From Phascolarctobacterium_A sp045124115 (GTDB lineage: Bacteria > Bacillota > Negativicutes > Acidaminococcales > Acidaminococcaceae), in the NCBI RefSeq assembly GCF_045124115.1, contig NZ_JBGVLF010000065.1:1-64000 (forward strand): 64,000 bases of DNA, written 5' to 3'. The first letter of the stretch is position 1; each line of letters opens with the position of its first letter. The notes beneath the pieces are model-generated. The model was not told the origin of the DNA, did not search any database, and was given only the letters and a program-made list of their open reading frames with translations. Shown here in pieces: positions 17,137-26,490 of the stretch. A program made the translations under genes and the position numbers.

Positions 17137-18065
17137 TATTTCTGCCTTTCTACGGATAACCTGATTTGGACGCTGCGGATTTCAGGAATAACCTTCTCCG
17201 GCAAATCCAACTCTGCGGCTACAACGGTACTACCCGTCAGTTTACTTACATCCACAGGCTTAGTATTTACAGCCTTCAACTCTTTCAAAACAGAAGGAGG
17301 AGCAGTAATCCTAATGGTGGACGGAGTGATTTCCGCTTTCGTAACCACTATACCTGCAGGCAGATCGCCCCCTGTCGCCAACTGTACAGGCACATCTACG
17401 CTCAACATTTGGGAAACCATAGTCGCCTGTACCATAACGCGCTCAGGTATAATCTTCATATTAGGAATATCGTAACCATCATCACTAACTGCTACCAATT
17501 CGCTTTCCGCTTGGAAACTGCCCTTGTGGTCCGTCACATCAATGGGGGCAACAACCTTATTTACCTTGTCGATACGGTGGGTTGCGCCACGCAAAGTAAC
17601 TTCTGCGGGAGTGATAATGCTGTTGCCTACAGTCATATCACTGGAAACAGCGCCTACCACACGGGTAGTAACAGGCACTTTCTTTTCACTCACAGTATCT
17701 ACGTAAATAGAAACTTCATTAGGAGTAACGGACACAACTTCGCCATTAGGAAAATCTACTTTTACAGGTACATTCTGTTGTCCTTCAGTAACATTTTTCA
17801 AATTTAAGGAAGCAATAATCTTGCTATCGGATTTTTCGCCTACTTGAGTTCTAGTGCCACGCACTTTGACGATAACCTTTGCCGGTGCATTAAACACCAT
17901 CATGTTGCTAGGCATATTCTCCTGCCGCAGACTTACCTCCACACTGCGTTCCACAATGGGGTTTTGGTCGGTCATTACATAAATCCACAGGCAGCATGCC
18001 ACCAAGAGGCAGATAATCCTTGCCAAGAGATTTTCTTTACGTGCAAATCTTTCAAAGATGTTCAT
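17136..18065 (-). CDS. cdaR: YbbR-domain regulator of diadenylate cyclase
   Basis: 309 residues. An N-terminal membrane helix (ARIICLLVACCLWIYVMT, about 14-32) is followed by an extracytoplasmic beta-rich region with successive YbbR repeats (about 40-305). CdaR binds CdaA at the membrane and tunes c-di-AMP synthesis. Start and cdaA stop overlap by 4 nt (ATGA). Typical cdaA-cdaR pairing. Confidence 0.9.
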   Translation of the reverse strand: MNIFERFARKENLLARIICLLVACCLWIYVMTDQNPIVERSVEVSLRQENMPSNMMVFNAPAKVIVKVRGTRTQVGEKSDSKIIASLNLKNVTEGQQNVPVKVDFPNGEVVSVTPNEVSIYVDTVSEKKVPVTTRVVGAVSSDMTVGNSIITPAEVTLRGATHRIDKVNKVVAPIDVTDHKGSFQAESELVAVSDDGYDIPNMKIIPERVMVQATMVSQMLSVDVPVQLATGGDLPAGIVVTKAEITPSTIRITAPPSVLKELKAVNTKPVDVSKLTGSTVVAAELDLPEKVIPEIRSVQIRLSVERQK

Positions 18066-18901
18066 TTTTTGTCACCGCCTATCAAGCCGCGCAACCATTC
18101 CGGCATGGAATCCTTGGAGGAAGTATGCGGACGGAAAATAGCGGTACGCAAAATTTCCTTCACATCATTAACGGTCAGATAACGCATTAAATCGCCATTG
18201 CGGGCAATGGAAATAGTGCCTGTTTCTTCGCTGACTACCAAAACCATAGCATCGGACTGTTCGGACATACCGATGGCCGCACGATGGCGCGTACCCAGCT
18301 CCTGGCTTAAATTGCGGTTTTCCGTCAAAGGCAGCAGGCAGCAGGCAGCCATAACGCGGTTGCCACGAATAATAATCGCACCATCATGTAAAGGTGTATC
18401 CTTAACGAAGATGTTCTGGATTAAGCCGCTGCTGACAATACCATCAATAGGTACGCCGGTCTCAATGCGCTCCACCAAACCGGTATTGCGCTCAAAAACC
18501 ATCAACGCGCCTACTTTCGACTTGCTCATAGCTTTAGTCGCCAAAGCAACGGACTCCAGCATGGATTCCAACTCCTGCTCATCCAGTTCGCTGCTCTTGT
18601 GGAACAAGTTGCCACGACCAATCTGCTCCAAAGCACGGCGCAGCTCCGGTTGGAAAACTACGGGCAAGGCGACCATAATCACCGTCATGCTCTTTTCCAA
18701 AAGCCAACTGATGACATGAAGATTGAGCCAACGGCAGGCAATAGTGAACACTACCAGTACCAGCAAACCTTTTACCAAGGTTGCTGCACGAGTGTTCTTC
18801 AGCATTAAAAATAAACGGTAAAGGAAATAAGCAACTACAACAATATCGATTATATCCAGGATGCCAATTGTTGCTAACAATCCCTGGAGCTGTACAATCA
18901 T
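18062..18901 (-). CDS. cdaA: diadenylate cyclase
   Basis: 279 residues from the ATG at 18,901. Three N-terminal membrane helices (about 8-90) and a DAC domain (95-245) with the catalytic motifs LHDGAIII (DGA near 173-175) and GTRHRAAIG (RHR near 205-207). It makes c-di-AMP from two ATP at the membrane, controlling osmotic balance and cell-wall homeostasis. It lies 15 nt downstream of lepA, in one transcript with cdaR and probably glmM. Confidence 0.95.
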   Translation of the reverse strand: MIVQLQGLLATIGILDIIDIVVVAYFLYRLFLMLKNTRAATLVKGLLVLVVFTIACRWLNLHVISWLLEKSMTVIMVALPVVFQPELRRALEQIGRGNLFHKSSELDEQELESMLESVALATKAMSKSKVGALMVFERNTGLVERIETGVPIDGIVSSGLIQNIFVKDTPLHDGAIIIRGNRVMAACCLLPLTENRNLSQELGTRHRAAIGMSEQSDAMVLVVSEETGTISIARNGDLMRYLTVNDVKEILRTAIFRPHTSSKDSMPEWLRGLIGGDKK

Positions 18902-18916
18902 CGTCAATCACCCGCC

Positions 18917-20716
18917 TTAGTCCATCTTGAGGATAGCCATGAATGCCTCTTGGGGCAGCTCTACGCTACCGACTTGCTTCATGCGCTTTTTGCCCTCCTT
19001 CTGCTTTTCCAGCAGTTTACGTTTACGGCTGATATCACCGCCGTAGCATTTAGCCAAAACGTCCTTACGCATAGCGCGCACGTTCTCCCTGGCAATAACC
19101 TTATTGCCAATAGCAGCCTGTACGGGAATTTCAAACATTTGGCGAGGAATCAAGCTGCGCAGCTTTTCTACCAATTGGCGGCCACGCACTTGGGCGCTTT
19201 CCTTATGCACAATAGCGGAAAGGGCATCCACAGGCTCGCCGTTAAGCAGAATATCCACCTTCACCAGATTAGACCAACGATAGCCGCTCAGCTCGTAGTC
19301 CAAGGAAGCATAGCCACGGGTGGCAGATTTCAATCTATCAAAATAGTCAAAGATAATTTCGCTCAAGGGCAGCGCATAGTGAATCATAACACGGGTATCG
19401 TCCAGATACGTCATGTTGTCATATTCACCGCGTTTTTCTTGGCTCAACTCCATAACAGCGCCTACATAATCCTTGGGAACGATAATGGTAGCGTTAACGA
19501 AAGGTTCTTCAACATGGTCGATAACAGTGGGGTCAGGGAACAGAGACGGGTTATCAACCATCTCTACCTCACCATTAGTGCGGAACACTTCGTAAATTAC
19601 GTTGGGCGCAGTAGTAATCAGGCTCAAGTTATATTCACGCTCCAAGCGTTCCTTAATAACGTCCATGTGCAGCAGGCCCAAGAAACCGCAACGGAAGCCG
19701 AAGCCTAAAGCGGTAGATGTTTCCGGTTCAAAAATCAAGGAAGCATCGTTCAACTGCAATTTTTCCAAAGCATCGCGCAGATTATCGTAATCGGAGTTTT
19801 CTACAGGATACAGACCGCAGTATACCATGGGGGTTGCCTTGCGATAACCGGGCAGCGCCTGGGGTGCAGGGTTGTTGGCATCGGTTACAGTATCGCCAAC
19901 GCGGGCATCCTTAACATTTTTAATGCTGGCTGCAAAGAAACCTACTTGGCCTTCTTCCAACTCGTCTACGTTGACAATACCTGGCTTAAAGTAGCCTACT
20001 TCCGTAACATCAAACTCTGCGCCTGTAGCCATCATGCGAATGCGCATACCTTTACGGATACGCCCTTCCATAACGCGCACATACAGCACTACGCCTTTAT
20101 AAGCATCGAATTTAGAGTCGAAAACCAGCGCTTTCAGCGGTTCTTCCGCGCTACCTTGAGGTGCGGGGATGCGGGCAACAATAGCCTCTAAAACATCTTC
20201 GATGCCCAAACCGGTTTTAGCGCTGCATAAAACTGCGTCGCTGGCATCAATACCGATAACATCTTCAATTTCTTTTTTTACATGTTCAGGATCAGCACTG
20301 GGCAAATCAATTTTGTTAATAACAGGAACGATTTCCAAATCATTGTCCAACGCCAAATATACGTTGGCAAGAGTTTGCGCCTCGATACCTTGGGTTGCGT
20401 CAATAACCAGCAGTGCGCCTTCGCAAGCAGCCAATGCACGGGATACTTCATAAGTAAAGTCAACGTGACCCGGAGTATCAATAAAGTTCAGCATATATTC
20501 TTCGCCATTGCGTGCCTTGTAAATGCTACGCACGGCCTGTGCTTTAATGGTAATACCACGCTCACGCTCTAAGTCCATGGAGTCCAGAATCTGTTCCTCC
20601 ATCTCGCGTTTGCTCAGTGTTCCGGTATATTCTATCAATCTATCGGCAAGCGTAGACTTGCCATGATCTATATGGGCAATAATAGAAAAATTGCGGATAT
20701 GGTCTTGCTTAATCAT
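18917..20716 (-). CDS. lepA: elongation factor 4 (ribosome back-translocase)
   Basis: 599 residues, the standard LepA length. P-loop AHIDHGKSTLADR, RGITIKAQAVR, DTPGHVDF, NKIDLPSA, and the LepA-specific C-terminal domain (KCYGGDISRKRKLLEKQKEG). It acts on stalled ribosomes. First gene of the lepA-cdaA-cdaR block. rpsT is divergently transcribed 251 bp away. Confidence 0.97.
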   Translation of the reverse strand: MIKQDHIRNFSIIAHIDHGKSTLADRLIEYTGTLSKREMEEQILDSMDLERERGITIKAQAVRSIYKARNGEEYMLNFIDTPGHVDFTYEVSRALAACEGALLVIDATQGIEAQTLANVYLALDNDLEIVPVINKIDLPSADPEHVKKEIEDVIGIDASDAVLCSAKTGLGIEDVLEAIVARIPAPQGSAEEPLKALVFDSKFDAYKGVVLYVRVMEGRIRKGMRIRMMATGAEFDVTEVGYFKPGIVNVDELEEGQVGFFAASIKNVKDARVGDTVTDANNPAPQALPGYRKATPMVYCGLYPVENSDYDNLRDALEKLQLNDASLIFEPETSTALGFGFRCGFLGLLHMDVIKERLEREYNLSLITTAPNVIYEVFRTNGEVEMVDNPSLFPDPTVIDHVEEPFVNATIIVPKDYVGAVMELSQEKRGEYDNMTYLDDTRVMIHYALPLSEIIFDYFDRLKSATRGYASLDYELSGYRWSNLVKVDILLNGEPVDALSAIVHKESAQVRGRQLVEKLRSLIPRQMFEIPVQAAIGNKVIARENVRAMRKDVLAKCYGGDISRKRKLLEKQKEGKKRMKQVGSVELPQEAFMAILKMD

Positions 20717-20763
20717 AGATGCCGTTTGCTCCTTTGCAAAAAATTATTTTATTAGTACTAATC

Positions 20764-20793
20764 ATTATAACATTTTCTACCTTCCCCTGTAAA
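20764..20793 (-). promoter_or_regulatory. promoter of lepA operon
   Basis: Minus strand TTTACA (20788-20793), 18-nt spacer, TATAAT (20764-20769), about 50 bp before the lepA start. Confidence 0.75.
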
Positions 20794-20903
20794 TAATTTA
20801 ACAGTAATAATATATTGTGCAAGCAACTGCAGCGAGTTGGGCGTAAGTTGACAACACTATATGATAACCACCAAGGATTATTTAAAACTTTTTCTAAAAA
20901 CAC

Positions 20904-20932
20904 TTGCACAAACCCTTATCATATGTTAGAAT
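20904..20932 (+). promoter_or_regulatory. promoter of rpsT
   Basis: TTGCAC (20904-20909), 17-nt spacer, TAGAAT (20927-20932), start near 20,939, just upstream of the AGGAGG of rpsT. Confidence 0.75.
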
Positions 20933-20967
20933 ATTGCAGTACAAGAATTATCAGGAGGTGAAATTCG

Positions 20968-21231
20968 TTGCCGAACATTAAATCTTCCATCCGCAGTGTA
21001 AAAACCGACGCAGAACGTCGTGCTAAAAACGCTCCGGTTAAAGCAGCTCTCCGTAATGCTTCCCGTAAAGTTGTTGCTCTGTCTGAAACCGCAGCTAAAG
21101 AAGACGCTCAAGCTACTCTGGCTGTTGCTTCCGGTTTGCTCGATAAAGCAGCTCGCAAAGGCATTATCCACAAGAATGCTGCAGCTCGCAAAAAATCCAG
21201 ACTTGCTAAAAAAGTTAACGCTATGGCTTAA
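20968..21231 (+). CDS. rpsT: 30S ribosomal protein S20
   Basis: 87 residues, MPNIKSSIRSVKTDAERRAK, helical and strongly basic, ending with HKNAAARKKSRLAKKVNAM. Binds 16S rRNA during small-subunit assembly. The start codon is TTG (20968-20970), fixed by AGGAGG 7-8 nt upstream; TTG or GTG starts are common for rpsT and link to autogenous control. Single-gene transcript with its own promoter and terminator. Confidence 0.97.
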   Translation: MPNIKSSIRSVKTDAERRAKNAPVKAALRNASRKVVALSETAAKEDAQATLAVASGLLDKAARKGIIHKNAAARKKSRLAKKVNAMA

Positions 21232-21245
21232 TTTTTACAAGACTG

Positions 21246-21272
21246 ACCTGCTCTTCGGAGCAGGTTTTTTTG
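21246..21272 (+). terminator. terminator of rpsT
   Basis: ACCTGCTC-TTCG-GAGCAGGT hairpin with a stable UUCG tetraloop, then a run of T. Confidence 0.92.
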
Positions 21273-21310
21273 TTTTTACGGACAATTTCTAGAGACTCTA
21301 ACAAAAGTAA

Positions 21311-21486
21311 GTGCCATCAATCCCCAGACAAAACATTAGCAATTTTAGCTCATAAGTGCCCAGAATCACAGAAATGAAGCGAACCGAACAGCAAATTATT
21401 TTGCGAACAAAATCGGCCGCGAATTTCGTTGTGATTCTGCACGAAATGAGCGTTAAAATTGCTAGTGAGTCGGGGATTGATGGCAC
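21311..21486. repeat. long imperfect inverted repeat (MITE-like element)
   Basis: About 176 bp with arms of about 75 bp. Outer arms GTGCCATCAATCCCC (21311-21325) and its complement (21472-21486) are perfect; further matching blocks are TAGCAATTTTA (21337-21347 / 21454-21464) and CAGAATCACA (21361-21370 / 21430-21439). It has no coding capacity and lies between the rpsT terminator and the 3' end of thrB. It could be a non-autonomous mobile element or a very long RNA hairpin. Confidence 0.6.
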
Positions 21487-21588
21487 GATGCATTTCTTGA
21501 CCAAAATAGCAACAACCGCCGGGCATAAGCCACAGCGGTCGCTGCTAGAAAGGAGATGATGATGTTAAAGGGACTAAACCCCAAAAGC

Positions 21589-22500
21589 CTAAATTGCTTG
21601 CACGCCTTGAGTATCAAGATGCAGAATATGGTAGCAGGCGTGCTCCCCTTGCTGCGCAAAGGTCGCTACCATAGCCTTAGCGATGGCTTCGCCATCCGCC
21701 TCCGGTGCTGCGTAAGCCATTACTGTGGAACCTGCACCGCTAATAATAGCGTTGTAAGCGCCTGCAGCTTTCGCTGCCGCAAACACATCATACAAGCCAG
21801 GAATCAAATGGGCACGGTAAGGTTGGTGCAGCTTATCATCCAAAGCCATACTTAAATATTCATAATTGCCGCTTGCTAAAGCGCCTACTAAAAGCGACGC
21901 ACGGGAAGCGTTATACACAGCATCACCATGAGGAATGGTCTTAGGAATAGCCTGACGCGCCAAAACCGTAGGCAGCTTGCTATCCGGCACCACCGCAATA
22001 AACTGCAACGGTTTAGCAGGAATCAGCTTTAAAGAATGTGCCTCGCTATTTTCCATATAGCTAATAGTAAAGCCGCCGTAAATGGCAGGTGCTACATTAT
22101 CAGGATGGCCTTCAATCTCCGTAGCGATGTTCAAAAGCTCGTCACGAGTATAATAATTATCGCACAAACAGTTGGCAGCATATAAACCTGCTACAATGGC
22201 GCTGGAACTGCTGCCCAAGCCACGGGACATAGGAATGCGGTTAATCATCTTGACTTTAAGGCCTATACGCTTGCCATCCATCACCTTGTTCCACACCCGC
22301 AAAAAGCTGGCGAAAGCAAGATTGCGGCCAAAAGGTTTAAGATACTCGGCACCTTCACCGGTTACTTCCAGTTGAAAGCCCTTGGTATCAGTAATTTCGT
22401 AGGTGGCTTCATTATACAAATCCACAGCCAAGCCCAAGGTATCAAAGCCCGGACCACAGTTGGCTGAGGTAGCAGGAACACGGACAGTTACCTTGTTCAT
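21589..22500 (-). CDS. thrB: homoserine kinase
   Basis: 303 residues from the ATG at 22,500, chosen because AAAGGGG is well spaced; a GTG three codons earlier is possible. GHMP-kinase features: VRVPATSANCGPGFDTLG at the N-terminus, the ATP-binding loop RGLGSSSSAIVAG, and a C-terminal SGAGSTVMAYA. Phosphorylates homoserine in threonine synthesis. 13 nt downstream of hom; no thrC in the window. Confidence 0.94.
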   Translation of the reverse strand: MNKVTVRVPATSANCGPGFDTLGLAVDLYNEATYEITDTKGFQLEVTGEGAEYLKPFGRNLAFASFLRVWNKVMDGKRIGLKVKMINRIPMSRGLGSSSSAIVAGLYAANCLCDNYYTRDELLNIATEIEGHPDNVAPAIYGGFTISYMENSEAHSLKLIPAKPLQFIAVVPDSKLPTVLARQAIPKTIPHGDAVYNASRASLLVGALASGNYEYLSMALDDKLHQPYRAHLIPGLYDVFAAAKAAGAYNAIISGAGSTVMAYAAPEADGEAIAKAMVATFAQQGEHACYHILHLDTQGVQAI

Positions 22501-22513
22501 TAAGCTCACCCCT

Positions 22514-23818
22514 TTAGCACAACTTGCTGTCTTCTACACGAATTACGCAGCTGACTTTTTCTACAACAGGCAGCACTTTTAAAATTTGCAGTGCCATTTG
22601 CAGATTGGATTCAGAAACGCTGTGGGTAATAACAACGATTTCCGCTTTTTCGCCCATCGCTTCGTTTTGTTGGATAACATTACGCAGGGAAACGTTTTGC
22701 GCACCGAAGGCTGCTGCAATCGCTGCCAAAGCACCCGGTTGGTCAAGCACTTGCAGACGGATGTAGGCAGGAGCGGACATTTTTTCCGGCGGACACAGTT
22801 GCTTCTCTTTGAAGCAGGTACAGCTAATACGACCGCAAGCGCCATGCATCATGTTACGGGCGATGTTAATAATGTCGCCGCAAACAGAACTTGCCGTAGG
22901 CAGACGGCCTGCGCCCAGGCCAAGGAACATAGCCTCGCCAATAGCATCGCCGTTAACGAACACTGCGTTGTACACGCCGTTTACCCCAGCCAGCGGATGG
23001 GTCAAAGGCAGCATAGTGGGCTTTACGCAAACAGTAACGCCGTTTTCTTCATCATTTTTAGCAATAGCCAAAAGCTTGATAGCATAGCCCAAGCTTTGCG
23101 CATATTTAATATCGCAAGCTTCGATATTTTCAATACCTTCTACCAGCACATCGTCAAGGCTGATGCGGGTATTGAAGGCAATAGAAGCCAAAATTACAAT
23201 TTTACGAGCAGCATCCAAACCACCAACATCGGCAGTAGGATCAGACTCAGCATAGCCTTTAGCCTGTGCTTCCTTCAGCACCTCGTCATAATCAAGGTGT
23301 TCGTTGCTCATCTTGGACAGCATGTAGTTGGTAGTGCCGTTAACAATACCCATAACGGAATTAATACGATTGCCTGCCATGCTGGTCTTCATAGGCTCGA
23401 TAATAGGAATACCGCCGCACACACTAGCCTCGAATAAGAAGTCGCAGTGATGAGCTTCCGCCAACGGAAACAGCTCCGCACCATAACGGGCAATAACGTC
23501 CTTGTTAGCAGTAACAACATTCTTACCGTTTTCAAAAGCTTTTGCAATATATTCCTTAGCAGGATGTTCACGGCCCAACAATTCAACAACGATATCGATA
23601 TCTTTATCTTCCAAAATATCGTCAGCATTAGCAGTGAACAGATATTGATCGCCGTATTCCTTTTGGCGCGCCTCCACATTACGGTCCAACACCTTGGTAA
23701 TGCGGATGGGCTTGCCTACCTTTTGCTCGATTTCGGCAGCGTTCTTTTCTAACACTTTAATGACGCCGCCACCAACAGTGCCTGCTCCCAGCAGGCCAAC
23801 ATTAATAAAGTCTTTCAT
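22514..23818 (-). CDS. hom: homoserine dehydrogenase
   Basis: 434 residues. N-terminal NAD(P)-binding GLLGAGTVGGG, catalytic domain with GIVNGTTNYML and the conserved GGLDAARK region, C-terminal ACT domain (about 355-430) for feedback control by threonine. Reduces aspartate semialdehyde to homoserine. Middle gene of the ACT-protein/hom/thrB operon. Confidence 0.96.
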   Translation of the reverse strand: MKDFINVGLLGAGTVGGGVIKVLEKNAAEIEQKVGKPIRITKVLDRNVEARQKEYGDQYLFTANADDILEDKDIDIVVELLGREHPAKEYIAKAFENGKNVVTANKDVIARYGAELFPLAEAHHCDFLFEASVCGGIPIIEPMKTSMAGNRINSVMGIVNGTTNYMLSKMSNEHLDYDEVLKEAQAKGYAESDPTADVGGLDAARKIVILASIAFNTRISLDDVLVEGIENIEACDIKYAQSLGYAIKLLAIAKNDEENGVTVCVKPTMLPLTHPLAGVNGVYNAVFVNGDAIGEAMFLGLGAGRLPTASSVCGDIINIARNMMHGACGRISCTCFKEKQLCPPEKMSAPAYIRLQVLDQPGALAAIAAAFGAQNVSLRNVIQQNEAMGEKAEIVVITHSVSESNLQMALQILKVLPVVEKVSCVIRVEDSKLC

Positions 23819-23856
23819 CGTCCCCTCATCCTTTCTTCACGGAACAACAGGATAGA

Positions 23857-24300
23857 TTATACCTGTCCCAGAACCTCCAAGCGTTTTACGCCGTCAATCA
23901 TACGCAGTTTATCCAGCAATGCTTCCAAATCCACGGTCAAATGCTTTGTTTCAATGGAGATGGTGGTGTTAGCCACGCCTTGCAGAGGAATGCCTTGATT
24001 GATGGTCATAATGCTGCCGGAATCGCCGGCAACTGTGTTCAGCACCTTGCTCAACACGCCTGATTTATGCTCCAACAATAAGGAAAGGGTGATAATTTTT
24101 TCTTTGCTTGCTTCGTAGAACGGAAAAACATAGTCTTTATATTTATAATAAGCGCTACGGCTCAAGCCCATTTTTTCAACAGCTTCGTTGATGGTTTTGA
24201 TTTCGCCACGTTTTAAAATTTCTTTTACTTTAATAGTTTTTTTAATCGCTTCCGGAAGGATTTCTTCACGCACCAGATAGAATGTTGATTTTTCAGACAT
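23857..24300 (-). CDS. ACT-domain protein, PheB/UPF0735 family
   Basis: 147 residues: an N-terminal helix-turn-helix-like part (INEAVEKMGLSRSAYYKYKD) and a C-terminal ACT domain (about 70-145, TLSLLLEHKSGVLSKVL). The family often sits just before hom in Firmicutes and probably senses an amino acid, with a regulatory role in the aspartate or aromatic pathway. It starts the operon, 38 nt before hom. Confidence 0.85.
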   Translation of the reverse strand: MSEKSTFYLVREEILPEAIKKTIKVKEILKRGEIKTINEAVEKMGLSRSAYYKYKDYVFPFYEASKEKIITLSLLLEHKSGVLSKVLNTVAGDSGSIMTINQGIPLQGVANTTISIETKHLTVDLEALLDKLRMIDGVKRLEVLGQV

Positions 24301-24337
24301 AACATTGTCCCCCTTCTTTATACAGAACTCTATACAT

Positions 24338-24367
24338 ATTATAGCACTGTTTCTCAGAAAAGTACAA
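24338..24367 (-). promoter_or_regulatory. promoter of ACT-hom-thrB operon
   Basis: Minus strand TTGTAC (24362-24367), 18-nt spacer and an extended -10, TGC-TATAAT (24338-24343), about 40 bp before the ATG. Confidence 0.65.
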
Positions 24368-24400
24368 AGGTTTTTCTTGTAATCTTTGTGAAATTAAAAT

Positions 24401-24433
24401 ACCCGTCAGGAGCTTTACATATTCCTGACGGGT
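24401..24433 (-). terminator. terminator of DUF512-btuR-der-plsY operon
   Basis: Perfect 11-bp stem ACCCGTCAGGA / TCCTGACGGGT (24401-24411 with 24423-24433), with a T-rich tract on the minus strand. Confidence 0.85.
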
Positions 24434-24446
24434 TTAGTTATTTTCT

Positions 24447-25079
24447 TTATTTTTTATCAAGATTTTGAGCATTGCCCGGCTTGATCTTGCTTTCCGTACC
24501 GCTAAGCAGTCTGCCGATATTGTCCTTATGACGTATAACGATCGCCAAGCCTGCTACTGTGCCTAAAGCGACATAAGCGTAATGATAGCCCAAATACCAA
24601 GCCAAAACCGGCGTGCAAGCCGCTGCCACAATGGAGCCCAAGGAAACATAACGGGTGAGCAGCACCAGCACCAGCCAAATACCAAAGGCTATACCTGCTA
24701 CCGTAGGCATCAAGTAAATGAGCACGCCCAAACCTGTAGCTACACCCTTGCCCCCCTTGAAGCCGAGGAACAAGGAATAGTTATGCCCCAGCATAGCTCC
24801 CAAGCCTGCAAGCACATTGACTACAGGATCTTGAAAGAAGTAATTGGCAATAGCAATAGGCACAATACCCTTCAAAGCGTCGCAAAGCAGTACCAACACC
24901 GCAGTTTTGGGACCTGCAGTACGGAAGACATTGGTCGCGCCAATATTCTTGCTACCGTAATCACGGATATCAATACCATGGAATGCCTGTACCAACCACA
25001 GACCGCTAGGGATAGAGCCGCACACAAAGCCTAAAACAAAGGCTATAAGATATTGCAGCACACCCACTTCATTTATCAT
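24447..25079 (-). CDS. plsY: acyl-phosphate:glycerol-3-phosphate acyltransferase
   Basis: 210 residues from the ATG at 25,079. Polytopic; conserved loops CGSIPSGLW, DYGSKNIGATNVFR and GFKGGKGVATGLG hold the catalytic and phosphate-binding residues of PlsY. Catalyses the first acylation of glycerol-3-phosphate in phospholipid synthesis. 21 nt after der, a conserved Firmicute pairing. Confidence 0.95.
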   Translation of the reverse strand: MINEVGVLQYLIAFVLGFVCGSIPSGLWLVQAFHGIDIRDYGSKNIGATNVFRTAGPKTAVLVLLCDALKGIVPIAIANYFFQDPVVNVLAGLGAMLGHNYSLFLGFKGGKGVATGLGVLIYLMPTVAGIAFGIWLVLVLLTRYVSLGSIVAAACTPVLAWYLGYHYAYVALGTVAGLAIVIRHKDNIGRLLSGTESKIKPGNAQNLDKK

Positions 25080-25100
25080 CAGTATCACCTGTCTTTAAGC

Positions 25101-26429
25101 CTACTCGTCCTCGTTCTTGCCACGGATAATCATTTGGATAGGCGTACCCTCGAAACCGAAGGATTCACGCAGCTTGTTCTCCAAATAGCGTTGGTAGGAG
25201 AAATGCATGATTTCCGGTTCGTTGACGAAGATAACAAAGGTAGGCGGTTTGATTTTTACTTGGGTTACATAAAGGATCTTCAAGCGTTTGCCTTTTTCCG
25301 TCGGCGGCGGGTTGATTGCCACAGCATCCTCGATAACTTGGTTCAGGATGCTGGTAGAAATACGCATAGCATTTTGTTCCGCTACGTAGCTGATAACTTC
25401 GGGCAGGCGATGGATACGCTGCTTAGTAACTGCGGAAACGAATACGCAGGGAGCATATTGCAGGAACACCAGTTCCTTGCGCAGAGTTTCAGTGTAACGC
25501 AGGGTGGAAGAATTATCCTTTTCGTACAAATCCCATTTGTTCACAACAAGGATAATCGCCTTGCCTGCTTCATGAGCGTAGCCAACAATACGCTTATCCT
25601 GCTCAGTAACGCCTTCTACTGCATCAAATACCATGAGCACAACGTCACTGCGGTCAACAGCGCGCAAAGAACGCATAACGCTGTATTTTTCAATAGGCTC
25701 GTCCACTTTAGCTTTACGGCGCATACCTGCAGTATCGATGAACAGATATTTTTGACCATTGCGTACTACCGGAGTATCAATAGCATCACGAGTCGTGCCT
25801 GCTACATTACTAACAATAGAACGCTCTTCGCCAACTAAAGCGTTGAAGATAGAAGACTTGCCAACATTAGGGCGGCCAATCAACGCAACTTTGATTTCGT
25901 CTTCATCTTCTACCAGATTGCCTTTCTTATCATCGGGGAATTTGGCAACAACCGCATCCAGCAAATCACCCAAGCCTAAATGGTTGGCTGCAGAAACAGG
26001 AATAGGATCGCCAATACCCAGATTGTAGAATTCAAAGGTATTCATCTCCTGTTTAGGAGAATCCGCCTTATTAACTGCCAAAACAATGGGCTTTTTAGAT
26101 TGGCGCAGCAAACGTGCTACGTCGGCATCTTCAGTAGTAATACCGCTACGGGCATCGCAAACGAAGAGGATTACGTCAGCCTCTTTAATAGCGATTTGCG
26201 CCTGTTGGCGGATGGATACAGCAATAGCATCCGCGTTCATAATTTCGATACCACCGGTATCAACCATCATAAACTCGTGGTCCAGCCATTCAGCTGTAGC
26301 ATATAATCTGTCACGGGTAACGCCGGGAGTATCCTCCACGATGGAAATCCTGCTATTAGCAAAAATATTAAACAGAGTAGATTTGCCAACATTAGGACGT
26401 CCTACTATAGCAACAATAGGTTTTCCCAT
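25101..26429 (-). CDS. der: ribosome-assembly GTPase Der
   Basis: 442 residues with two tandem Era-like G domains (GRPNVGKSTLFN near residue 9 and GRPNVGKSSIFN near 180) and a KH-like C-terminal domain. Both G3 motifs (DTGG, DTAG) are present. Needed for 50S maturation. Third gene of its operon. Confidence 0.97.
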   Translation of the reverse strand: MGKPIVAIVGRPNVGKSTLFNIFANSRISIVEDTPGVTRDRLYATAEWLDHEFMMVDTGGIEIMNADAIAVSIRQQAQIAIKEADVILFVCDARSGITTEDADVARLLRQSKKPIVLAVNKADSPKQEMNTFEFYNLGIGDPIPVSAANHLGLGDLLDAVVAKFPDDKKGNLVEDEDEIKVALIGRPNVGKSSIFNALVGEERSIVSNVAGTTRDAIDTPVVRNGQKYLFIDTAGMRRKAKVDEPIEKYSVMRSLRAVDRSDVVLMVFDAVEGVTEQDKRIVGYAHEAGKAIILVVNKWDLYEKDNSSTLRYTETLRKELVFLQYAPCVFVSAVTKQRIHRLPEVISYVAEQNAMRISTSILNQVIEDAVAINPPPTEKGKRLKILYVTQVKIKPPTFVIFVNEPEIMHFSYQRYLENKLRESFGFEGTPIQMIIRGKNEDE

Positions 26430-26490
26430 AAGTAACTTCCTCCATCATAATCTTCTTTAGTAAAAGAATCTATCATACTTGTGTAAAATT

